Shown here: positions 33,671 to 40,891 of the stretch, one piece after another | How positions within the stretch are numbered: position 1 is the stretch's first letter | How the letters are laid out: each line of letters begins with the position of its first letter | Assembly: GCA_003576755.1 (NCBI GenBank) | Contig: QEVT01000005.1 | Span: 1 to 45,308, forward strand | Length of the DNA: 45,308 nucleotides | Origin: a bacterium | Lineage (GTDB): Bacteria > Chloroflexota > Anaerolineae > Epilineales > Epilineaceae | Direction: 5' to 3' | Position numbers and translations under genes: made by a program | Notes under the pieces: generated by a model | Databases searched by the model: none | Told to the model about the DNA's origin: nothing | The model's input: the letters and a program-made list of their open reading frames with translations, nothing else

Positions 33671-36600
33671 CTAGCGCCGTGCCGAACGCCGATGGGCCAG
33701 CGCCAGCGGCAGGTAGCGTTTCGTCACGCGGGGCGGCGCGCTCGGGGAGGGCATTGCCGTCGCCGTCGGGCTCGGACGCGCCGTCTGCGTCGCCGTCGCC
33801 GTCGGCGGCCACGGCGTCGCGGTGTTCGCATGCGACGGCGGGGTCGACTTCACGTCGGTCGTCGGCGTGGGCGTCGACTCCGGCGGCGCGCCGGTGGCGG
33901 TGGGCGCCAGTGGCTCGCCGGTCGCGGTGGGCTCGGCGGGCTCGGCCGTGGGGCTAGGCGGCGGCGGCTCCGTCGAACCGGGGTCGGCGGTCGCCGTTGG
34001 CGCGCCGGTCGCGGTGGGCTCGACGGGCTCGGCCGTGGGGCTAGGCGGCGGCGGCTCCGTCGAACCGGGGTCGGCGGTCGCCGTTGGCGCGGTGAACGGC
34101 ACGCGGACGTCGAGGGCCGGGTCGCCGAACAGGGCGTACGTCTCGATCAGGTCGCGGTAGCCCGTCGACGCGGTGCTGAGCGCCAGCTTGCTCCCCACGA
34201 CCACCTGGCCGAGGTGCCGCACGCCGCCGCCGAGCAGCTGGTCGGCGAACGCGCGGTTCATGTGGTCGTGGCCGGTGGCGACCCCGAACCCCGTCGGCGA
34301 GAACGCCGCGATGGCGCCGCCGCCGGCCGTGCGGACGGCGGACTCCGAGATCGAGAACAGCCGCGGGTCGCTGAAGAACCCGGTCATGCACGTCATGTCG
34401 AGCAGCACCGGCAGCCGCCGTCCGTTCTTGAGGACGCGCACGTCGCGGCCGGTCCACATCTGCTCCTGCGCCCAGCCGGTGATCAGCCCGTGCCCGACGT
34501 ATTGCGCGAGCAGGTAGCCGTCCATGAAGCCGGCCCTCAGGGCTTCGCCCGCGGCCGCGGCGTCGGCGTGGGTGCGCTTGAGGTAGACGCGGTCGACGGT
34601 GTATCCCGGGGGGACGTGGTGGTCGATGACGTCGTCCGACAACGCGTAGAAGTCGCCGGCGCTGTCGGGATCGTCGGTGGCGAACAGCAGCTTGCGCTGC
34701 CACGGCTCGACGTCGGCCGTCGCGCCGTAGGCCACGATCTTCGACACCATCGCCGTGACCTCGGCGGCCGAGTTGGCCGGCAGCCGGCCGAGAAACAGGT
34801 CGGGGAAGACGTCGTCGCCGCTCACCGTCACGAAGGCGTTCTCGACCGCCACCTCCCCGAGCCAGGGGTCGGCCTCCTTGAGGAACGGCGGGATGAGCGT
34901 CGCCGGCCCGGTCCCCAGCCGGTTGCGCGGGTCGTACGTGCCGTCGCCGACCAGCAGCACGTGGCTCGGCGCCGGCTCGGGCCACGCTGCAAATGCGTGG
35001 GCCACGAAGGCGCGGATGGCCTCGGCGGAGGCCACCCCGCCGTTGAACACGTCGTACACGCCCTGCACGTCGACCACGGCCACCCGCCGCCCGGCACGCA
35101 CGTGGTGGTCGACAAGTGGCTTGAGCGCGGCATGGAAGGCCGCCGGCGCGATCATCAAGTAGTCGGCGCCCCGCGCCGGCGCCAGCAGGCCGGCCGCCGG
35201 GCGCGCCTCGATCCGGGCGGCGCGCAGGTAACCGCCGCGCAGCACGATGCGATACGGCCGGCCGCCTCCCGGCAGGTCGCGGAAGCGCATGCGGTACGCG
35301 GCCCCGGCCTCGACGACATCCGCGCCGTCCACCCACGCCGGGCGCCGCGGGTCGCCGACGTCCACGAGGTCGACCGCCGCTTCGCCGAGGCCGTCGACGG
35401 CGATCCCCTGCTCGGGCGCCGCATCGGTGACGAAGGCGAGCTGGCCCGACCCGGCCGCCCGGAACACACGGCGGTAGGCGAGGTCGATCGTGTCGACGAA
35501 GAAGTGGTCGTAGGCCGCTCCGGGCATCCCGGGGGCCTCGACGCGGATCTCGGTCGTCGGGCCCCGCAGCAGGTCGGCGGGGACGTCGAACGCGACGCGC
35601 GCCACCGAGGTGTTGCCGTCCCAGTCGGCCTCGCCGACCTGCCGGCCGGCCACGTGCACCCGCACCCGGTGGTCGGGCGCCTGGGTCGGGAACGCGGACT
35701 TGCCGACCAGGGCGAGGCTCAACCGACCCGCCCACGCCCCGGGCGCCACGCCGGTCAGCGCCACGGTGTGCGCCAGCGACTGCGGCGCGCTGAGCTGTTG
35801 CCAGAAGAAGTGGTCCACGGGCTCGGGCGGCGTGCCGTCAAGCGCCGGACGCGGGTAGTCCGAGCGGTAGAGCTGGTCTTGTTCGAGGTGCAGCGTCGCC
35901 GTGTAGGCCTCCGCCGCCGGCGCCAGACCGGGCGCGCCGTCGCGCCGCGGCATCCGCAGCCCGGGGACGGCGCCGTAGGCCAGCTGGTAGACGTTCAACG
36001 CCGCGTAACGTGACGCCGTCGGCCGCCCGAAGAAGACCACCGCGTCCGAAGCGTTCAGGAGGGCGTCGCCCTCGCCCTCGACGTGCATGGCCACCGGCTG
36101 CCCTCCGGCGTACAGCTGCAGGCGGCGCGGGTCGATGGCGTCGATCGGGAGCCCCGCCAGCGCCAGGTCGGCGCCGGTCACGCGGTACAGCCCCTCTTCC
36201 GCGACGGCGATGTTCCACACCGGCTGCACGTCCGCCGGCACGGTGGGCGGCTCCGCGGGCGGCAACACCTCGCGGGGCCGGTCGACGCGCCACGCACGCG
36301 CCGAGGCCGCGTTGAGGAGCGACGCGTCGATGATGGCGTCGAACGCGTCGGGAGGCCCACCCACGGCGGGCGCGCGCGCCGCCGGCGGTGCGCCCGCGCC
36401 GTCCGGGGCATCCATCGATACCTCGACCTCGAGCCGGGGCCAGACCACGAGGCGCTCGGTGCGGGCGTGATACTGGAACGGGCGGATCTCGATCCGGGCC
36501 ACGCGCTGGCCTCGGATCCAGCCGACGTCGGTGATGGTCGCCAGCTCGGCGGGATAGGCTGCCCCGGCGGCGTACGCGCGGGCGTCGCGGCGCATGACGG

Positions 36601-37171
36601 TTGGCGGCGACGGGTCGGGCCGTCCGCGCGCACCGGGATCGGCCCAGACGGCCTCGACCGCATCGCCGTTGGGGCTCGGCGCGGGCGCGATCCGCACGCG
36701 GTCGATTGACGCCGGTTCGCCCAGGGGGGTCACCGCGACCCTGGGCGTGCCGTGGGGCGGGATCCCGAGCAAGGCGGCCGCGACCGGCACCTGGGGCCGC
36801 CCCGGCTCGCTCGACGCCGCCAACCGGGGCGCCTGGATCGCCACGGCGCCCGGGCCGCCCGCGGGGCGCTCGACCAAGGAGTAGCGCGGCGTGTCGAGCG
36901 CCACCACGATCCGCGCGGCGTCGGAATGCAGCAGGCGGATCGGCGCGGGGTCCACCTGACGCGCCGTCGAGGCGGGGGCACCGGACACGGCGGCCGCCAG
37001 TCCCGTCGTCGTGGCGACGACGAGCGCCGCCGCCCGGTTGGCCCGCCACGCGAACACCGTCGCCGGACGTCGCCCCGACGGTCCCCCGGCTCGACCATCG
37101 AACGGGCGACCGACGCGCGGGCGCGGCGTGCGCGCGATTGGCAAAGGACCACAGATGCTCGAAAACCGCAT
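33671..37171 (-). CDS. Gingipain-like secreted cysteine protease (peptidase family C25)
   Basis: The ATG at 37171 gives 1166 residues. A GTG at 37057 would place the hydrophobic segment (RAAALVVATTTGLAAAV) closer to the start and is a serious alternative. A propeptide-like beta region (about 60-370) comes first. The C25 catalytic domain follows: SHVLLVGDGTYDP, GRLPANSAAEV, His894 in QYVGHG and Cys928 in LDMTCMTGFFSDP, spaced as in gingipains. YALFGDPALDVRVPF marks its end. A Thr/Pro/Glu stalk of about 110 residues contains two 29-residue repeats, and the protein ends RYLPLALAHRRSARR. It should be exported and degrade or process surface proteins. The Bacteroidetes C-terminal secretion domain of true gingipains is absent and replaced by the stalk and tail. 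Confidence 0.87.
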   Translation of the reverse strand: MRFSSICGPLPIARTPRPRVGRPFDGRAGGPSGRRPATVFAWRANRAAALVVATTTGLAAAVSGAPASTARQVDPAPIRLLHSDAARIVVALDTPRYSLVERPAGGPGAVAIQAPRLAASSEPGRPQVPVAAALLGIPPHGTPRVAVTPLGEPASIDRVRIAPAPSPNGDAVEAVWADPGARGRPDPSPPTVMRRDARAYAAGAAYPAELATITDVGWIRGQRVARIEIRPFQYHARTERLVVWPRLEVEVSMDAPDGAGAPPAARAPAVGGPPDAFDAIIDASLLNAASARAWRVDRPREVLPPAEPPTVPADVQPVWNIAVAEEGLYRVTGADLALAGLPIDAIDPRRLQLYAGGQPVAMHVEGEGDALLNASDAVVFFGRPTASRYAALNVYQLAYGAVPGLRMPRRDGAPGLAPAAEAYTATLHLEQDQLYRSDYPRPALDGTPPEPVDHFFWQQLSAPQSLAHTVALTGVAPGAWAGRLSLALVGKSAFPTQAPDHRVRVHVAGRQVGEADWDGNTSVARVAFDVPADLLRGPTTEIRVEAPGMPGAAYDHFFVDTIDLAYRRVFRAAGSGQLAFVTDAAPEQGIAVDGLGEAAVDLVDVGDPRRPAWVDGADVVEAGAAYRMRFRDLPGGGRPYRIVLRGGYLRAARIEARPAAGLLAPARGADYLMIAPAAFHAALKPLVDHHVRAGRRVAVVDVQGVYDVFNGGVASAEAIRAFVAHAFAAWPEPAPSHVLLVGDGTYDPRNRLGTGPATLIPPFLKEADPWLGEVAVENAFVTVSGDDVFPDLFLGRLPANSAAEVTAMVSKIVAYGATADVEPWQRKLLFATDDPDSAGDFYALSDDVIDHHVPPGYTVDRVYLKRTHADAAAAGEALRAGFMDGYLLAQYVGHGLITGWAQEQMWTGRDVRVLKNGRRLPVLLDMTCMTGFFSDPRLFSISESAVRTAGGGAIAAFSPTGFGVATGHDHMNRAFADQLLGGGVRHLGQVVVGSKLALSTASTGYRDLIETYALFGDPALDVRVPFTAPTATADPGSTEPPPPSPTAEPVEPTATGAPTATADPGSTEPPPPSPTAEPAEPTATGEPLAPTATGAPPESTPTPTTDVKSTPPSHANTATPWPPTATATQTARPSPTATAMPSPSAPPRVTKRYLPLALAHRRSARR
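33917..34090 (-). repeat. Two 87-bp tandem repeats in the protease stalk
   Basis: Bases 33917-34003 and 34004-34090 are almost identical; one visible change gives Ala versus Val. Each encodes 29 residues (PTATADPGSTEPPPPSPTAE plus nine more). The near identity suggests a recent in-frame duplication lengthening the stalk. Confidence 0.88.
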
Positions 37172-37445
37172 GCCAAGACCATCCGAAATCGCAACGGCGC
37201 GAACCCGAATCCCAATGACCCACCTTGGCCGGCCCGGACCGCTTCGGGGGAGATGGGCAACGCCGGCGCGTCGCGCCACAATGGGCTGCCCAACCGTTCA
37301 GACGTCGCGAGGGCCTCGGAAGTCACGGCGAGTTGTCCAGGACCGCCCCGCGTCCGCCGCACGGCGGATGCCGTTGGGCTCGGGCTTGCGGTATCATCAT
37401 GTCGAAACGGTGCACACACCCGGCATCTTCCCGAGGAGGACGAGC
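37172..37445. other. Divergent intergenic region between the C25 protease and uspA
   Basis: These 274 bases separate two divergent genes and are locally less GC-rich. On the + strand TATCAT at 37392-37397 could be a -10, but no -35 stands at the right distance. I could not find a convincing minus-strand promoter either. If the protease starts at GTG 37057 the region extends to that point. Confidence 0.4.
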
Positions 37446-38372
37446 ATGACACCAGCGCAGCCGACGATCATCCTGCCGCTCGACGGCTCCGACCTGTCGA
37501 ACCAGGCCCGGGACCTGGCCGTCGCCATCGCGAGCCGGGCGAACGCGCGGCTGACGCTCGTCACCGCCCCCGAAGTGTACGGCCTGGACATGGCGTGGTA
37601 CACGGGCGCCGCGCCCGAGGCGACGCTGCCGATGGTGCCGATCACCGAGCTCATGGCCGAGGCCCGCCGCGCCGCGGCCGACTTCCTCGCCGCCCAGCAG
37701 GCGGCGCTCGAGCCTCAGGGGCTGACGGTGTCGACCGTGGTCATCGACGACATGCCGGCGCGCGCGATCGTCCAGGCCGCCGAGGACGAGGAGGCGTGGC
37801 TCATCGTCATGGCCACCCACGGCCGCGGCGGGCTCACCCGCTGGGCGCTGGGGAGCGTGGCCGACAAGGTGCTCCAGACCGCGGCGGCGCCGGTCCTGGT
37901 GGTCCGCGCGGGGACGCGACACATCACGCCCGACTTCGACCAGATCCTGGTGCCGCTCGACGGGTCGCGGCTGGCCGAGGCCGTGCTCCCGAGCGTCACG
38001 CGCCTCGCCACCGCCTTCGGATCGCTGGTCACGCTGGCGTTCGTGTCGCAGGAGGCCCGCCTGGGCATGGAGACGGCCAAGATGACCGAGGCGCAGCAGC
38101 GCGAGGTCGAGCGGATGGCCGCCTACCTCGCCGAGCAGGTCGAGCGCCTGCGTGCGGCCGGCGTGACGGCCGAGAGCGAGATGCTCGCCGGCGAGAACCC
38201 GGCCGAGGTGCTGCTGCACCGCGTCGGGCGCGGCGACATCGACCTGGTCGCGCTGACCACGCATGGCCGGGGCGGCCTCAGCCGCTGGGCGTACGGCAGC
38301 GTCGCGGACCGCTTGATCCGCCACGCCGACAGCCCGACTTTGATCCTGCGCAGCCAGGCATCGCATGCGTGA
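37446..38372 (+). CDS. Tandem-domain universal stress protein (UspA family)
   Basis: The ATG at 37446 follows GAGGAGG at 37433-37439 with 6-base spacing. The 308 residues are two Usp domains. The first starts TIILPLDGSDLSNQARDLA and the second QILVPLDGSRLAEAVLPS. Each has the ATP-binding signature: THGRGGLTRWALGSVADKV and THGRGGLSRWAYGSVADRL. ATP-binding Usp proteins help cells survive starvation, oxidants or growth arrest through cytoplasmic signalling; the precise role is unclear. Two small membrane-protein genes follow directly, so this may be a three-gene stress-related unit. Confidence 0.93.
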   Translation: MTPAQPTIILPLDGSDLSNQARDLAVAIASRANARLTLVTAPEVYGLDMAWYTGAAPEATLPMVPITELMAEARRAAADFLAAQQAALEPQGLTVSTVVIDDMPARAIVQAAEDEEAWLIVMATHGRGGLTRWALGSVADKVLQTAAAPVLVVRAGTRHITPDFDQILVPLDGSRLAEAVLPSVTRLATAFGSLVTLAFVSQEARLGMETAKMTEAQQREVERMAAYLAEQVERLRAAGVTAESEMLAGENPAEVLLHRVGRGDIDLVALTTHGRGGLSRWAYGSVADRLIRHADSPTLILRSQASHA

Positions 38373-38415
38373 CTGCCGCCGCCCGTTGCCGGGCACGTGA
38401 GAAAGGAGTCCGGGG

Positions 38416-38610
38416 ATGGATGATCGCATGCCGTGGCCGTTCCGCACGGCGGTGTTGGCCCTGACGCTCGTCCTCGCCGTCTGGGTCGTCGGCTTCGCGC
38501 TGCTGTGGGCCGGCTCGCCGCTCGGCGGCCTGGCCGCCGGCATCGGGGCCTGGCTGACCGTCGGGCTGGTGGCCACCGCGTGGCGCACGCCGCAGGGGCC
38601 GGCGTCATGA
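38416..38610 (+). CDS. Small two-helix membrane protein
   Basis: The ATG at 38416 has AAAGGAG upstream with about 8-base spacing. The 64 residues hold two hydrophobic segments (about 10-30 and 36-55) and no known family. Its stop overlaps the next start (ATGA), so it is translationally coupled to the LysM membrane protein. Confidence 0.7.
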   Translation: MDDRMPWPFRTAVLALTLVLAVWVVGFALLWAGSPLGGLAAGIGAWLTVGLVATAWRTPQGPAS

Positions 38611-39185
38611 GAGCCGCCGCCCTGTACCTCGCGGCCGCCGTCCTCCTGGTGGTCATCGTCTCCGTCGCGTGGTGGACCCGTGGCTTCCTGCCCGCGCCGC
38701 CCGCGCCCGACGCGGTTCGCACGACCTACACGGCCCAGGCCGGCGACACCATCGAGAGCGTCGCGGGGTCGATGTCCATCGACCCGGCGGCGCTCGCCGA
38801 CGCCAACGACAAGACCTCGACCACGGCTGCGCTGCAGGCGGGCGAGGAGCTCGAGGTGCCGCCGGCCACGCCGTCGCTGGTCGACACGTGGAAGGTGCAC
38901 GGCGTCGGGCTCGCGGCCCAGATCCTCGGCGTGCTGCTCAGCTTCTGGCTCTCGATCCTGACGGGCGTGCTGCCCAAGACCCCGCTGCGCCGCCAGATCC
39001 TCGGGATCTCGCTGGTGCTCGGCATCGCGTCGTACGCGTCGGCGCAAGCCGTGGCCGGCGACGCGCGATTGACCCCGCAGTTCGTGTTCGGGGCGGTCAA
39101 GGACGGCTTCCTGTGGTCGGCGGCCTTCCCGATGTTCGCGCGCGTGCTGGGCGTCAAGGACCCGACGACGGCGCCCTCGGCGTGA
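38607..39185 (+). CDS. Membrane protein with an extracytoplasmic LysM-like domain
   Basis: The ATG at 38607 overlaps the previous stop. The 192 residues start with a membrane helix (ALYLAAAVLLVVIVSVAW). Residues about 38-88 are LysM-like: TYTAQAGDTIESVAGSMSIDPAALADANDK, then LQAGEELEVPP. The rest has two or three hydrophobic stretches (VGLAAQILGVLLSFWLSIL; QILGISLVLGIASYASAQAVA). LysM domains bind N-acetylglucosamine polymers such as peptidoglycan, so it may hold a membrane complex to the wall. Function is otherwise unknown. It lies in the uspA unit. Confidence 0.75.
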   Translation: MRAAALYLAAAVLLVVIVSVAWWTRGFLPAPPAPDAVRTTYTAQAGDTIESVAGSMSIDPAALADANDKTSTTAALQAGEELEVPPATPSLVDTWKVHGVGLAAQILGVLLSFWLSILTGVLPKTPLRRQILGISLVLGIASYASAQAVAGDARLTPQFVFGAVKDGFLWSAAFPMFARVLGVKDPTTAPSA

Positions 39186-39213
39186 GAAGGCCGTCGGGAC
39201 GCGGCGTCGCGGC

Positions 39214-40686
39214 GTGATCGCGGTCCGCCGCCTGCGCACGGGCGACCCGGCCGCACGCCGGCGCGCCGTCGTCGCGGGCGCCGCGCTCGCGGTCGTGGCG
39301 GCCGCGGCCGTGGCGGCGTTCGTCCACCCGGCCGTGGCCCTGGCGGGCGTGGTCGGGCTGGCGATCGCCCCGTTCGTGCTGCGCGACGTCGACGCGGCGT
39401 TCGTCGGGGTCGTGGCGGTCGTCATGCTGCTGCCGTTCGCCGCCATCCCGCTCGGGGTGGGCTTCAACCCGACGTTCCTCGACCTCGCCCTGGGCGCGCT
39501 CTACCTGATCTGGGGCATGCGCCTGGTCACGCGCGAGCAGGCGCGACTGCACCGCCCGCCGCTGACCGGCGCGGTGCTGCTCTTCATGGGGCTCATGGCC
39601 ACGGCGTTCGTCGCCGGGCTGGCGCACGGCACGCCCACCCGCAACCAGATGCGGGTCTTCGCCGAGATGCTGCTGGCGGCGGGCCTCTTCCTGGTGGTCG
39701 GCAACCTCATCCGCGACGCGGCGGGCCTGCGGCGGGTGTTCCTCGCCGTCGCGGGGCTGGGCACCGCCTCGGCCGTGATCGGGCTCGGGCTGTACGTGCT
39801 GCCCGATGCCTGGCAGGTGCAGATCCTCTCGACGCTGCGGGTGGTCGACTACCCGTCCGGGCCGGGGGTCCTGCGGTTCATCAACGACGATCCGGCGCGC
39901 CTCCAGCGGGCGACCGGCACGTCCATCGACCCCAACTCCTTCGGCGGCATGCTCGCGCTCGTCGCGGCGCTGGCGCTGCCGCAGCTCGTGGGCCACGCCC
40001 CGCTGATCCCCCGGCGATGGGCGGCGATCATGGCGGTCTGCCTGTGCGCGGCGCTCCTCGCCACGGTCTCGCGCGGGTCGCTGCTCGGCCTGGCCGCCGC
40101 GCTCGCCGTCATCGGCCTGTTCCGCGACCGCCGGCTCCTGGTGGCGTGCCTGGGGCTGGGGGTGGCGCTGGTGCTGATCGCACCGGCGCTGCCGTGGACG
40201 GCAGCCTACGTGCAGCATTTCACGGCCGGCCTGCAGAACCAGGACCGGGCGACCCAGATGCGGATGGGCGAGTTCCGCGACGCCGCGCGCCTGATCGAGC
40301 GCTATCCGGTGTTCGGCGTGGGCTTCGGCGACCCGGGCGACGTCGACCTCTACCGCGGCGTGTCGAGCCTCTACCTCATCATCGCCGAGACGATGGGGCT
40401 GGTCGGGCTGGCCGCGTTCGGGCTGCTCATGGCGCTCCTGGGGCTGCGGCTGGTTCGCGCCTGGCTGCGGATGCCCCCCGGAGGCCTGCGCGCGGTGGTG
40501 CTGGGCTGCCTGGCCGGCCTGGTCGCCGCGCTCGTCAGCGGCGTGTTCGACCACTACTTCTTCACCTATCCCCACGCCGCGGCCCTGCTGTGGCTGACGG
40601 TGGGGATCGGGATGCGGGCGACGGAGCTGGCGCCGGCAGGGGTGGGGCCGCCCGCGGCGGGTGGCGCGAGCGCGGGGCAAAGATGA
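39214..40686 (+). CDS. O-antigen ligase/polymerase-like membrane protein (Wzy_C family)
   Basis: The GTG at 39214 starts a 490-residue protein with about twelve hydrophobic segments. The pattern fits Wzy/WaaL proteins: a long periplasmic loop (about 215-260, with TGTSIDPNSFGGMLALV), a LLATVSRGSLLGLAAAL helix typical of O-antigen ligases, a second loop with MRMGEFRDAARLIERYPVFGVGFGDPG, and SLYLIIAETMGLVGLAAFGLLM. Members polymerise lipid-linked repeat units or ligate finished chains to an acceptor on the outer membrane face; sequence alone does not separate the two. The stop codon is part of the hairpin at 40686. It fits with the exporter genes downstream. Confidence 0.88.
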   Translation: MIAVRRLRTGDPAARRRAVVAGAALAVVAAAAVAAFVHPAVALAGVVGLAIAPFVLRDVDAAFVGVVAVVMLLPFAAIPLGVGFNPTFLDLALGALYLIWGMRLVTREQARLHRPPLTGAVLLFMGLMATAFVAGLAHGTPTRNQMRVFAEMLLAAGLFLVVGNLIRDAAGLRRVFLAVAGLGTASAVIGLGLYVLPDAWQVQILSTLRVVDYPSGPGVLRFINDDPARLQRATGTSIDPNSFGGMLALVAALALPQLVGHAPLIPRRWAAIMAVCLCAALLATVSRGSLLGLAAALAVIGLFRDRRLLVACLGLGVALVLIAPALPWTAAYVQHFTAGLQNQDRATQMRMGEFRDAARLIERYPVFGVGFGDPGDVDLYRGVSSLYLIIAETMGLVGLAAFGLLMALLGLRLVRAWLRMPPGGLRAVVLGCLAGLVAALVSGVFDHYFFTYPHAAALLWLTVGIGMRATELAPAGVGPPAAGGASAGQR

Positions 40687-40718
40687 AGGGGCCGGACCTG
40701 CCCCTGGTCCGGCCCCTT
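40686..40718 (+). terminator. Strong hairpin at the end of the Wzy-like gene
   Basis: AAGGGGCCGGACC at 40686-40698 is perfectly inverted as GGTCCGGCCCCTT at 40706-40718, with a 7-base loop. It begins on the last base of the TGA stop. There is no run of T after it, so it may stop transcription only with help or may protect the mRNA end. Confidence 0.6.
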
Positions 40719-40740
40719 CCTGCAAGGAGGAGGAGATAGT

Positions 40741-40829
40741 TTGCGTCCCCGACCCGTGTCTTGCGGGAGGAAGGTCGGTTCGCAGGTATAGACGGAAGGA
40801 GGCGACGGATTCTTACACGCGCCGTCGCC
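40741..40829 (+). other. Two further hairpins in the intergenic region, possible structured RNA
   Basis: TGCG 40742-40745 pairs with CGCA 40781-40784 and encloses CCGACC 40749-40754 with GGTCGG 40773-40778. GGCGACGG 40801-40808 pairs with CCGTCGCC 40822-40829. Purine-rich AAGGAGG-type stretches lie before each. No known riboswitch consensus is recognised and no convincing gene lies here. Confidence 0.4.
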
Positions 40830-40853
40830 CGCCATCGCCCGTGCCCCGGCTTG

Positions 40854-40883
40854 TTGGCTGACCGCCGCCGTCCACCGTACAAT
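40854..40883 (+). promoter_or_regulatory. Sigma-70-type promoter for the GT4-exporter operon
   Basis: TTGGCT at 40854-40859, 18 bases, TACAAT at 40878-40883. The start codon GTG at 40892 lies only 8 bases after the -10, so the mRNA should have almost no leader. Confidence 0.6.
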
Positions 40884-40891
40884 AGCCCATC

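Noticed and set aside
33700-33720. YLPL tails as sortase (LPxTG) or PEP-CTERM signals
   Set aside because: No LPxTG, no following membrane helix and no exosortase or sortase gene in the window; the motif needs its own explanation.
37392-37397. TATCAT as a promoter for uspA
   Set aside because: No -35 box at 16-19 bases upstream, so it is mentioned only as a possibility in the intergenic entry.
40741-40791. A 16-codon leader peptide starting TTG after AAGGAGGAGG
   Set aside because: Too short, unremarkable composition, and the same bases form a hairpin; no attenuation-type codon run.
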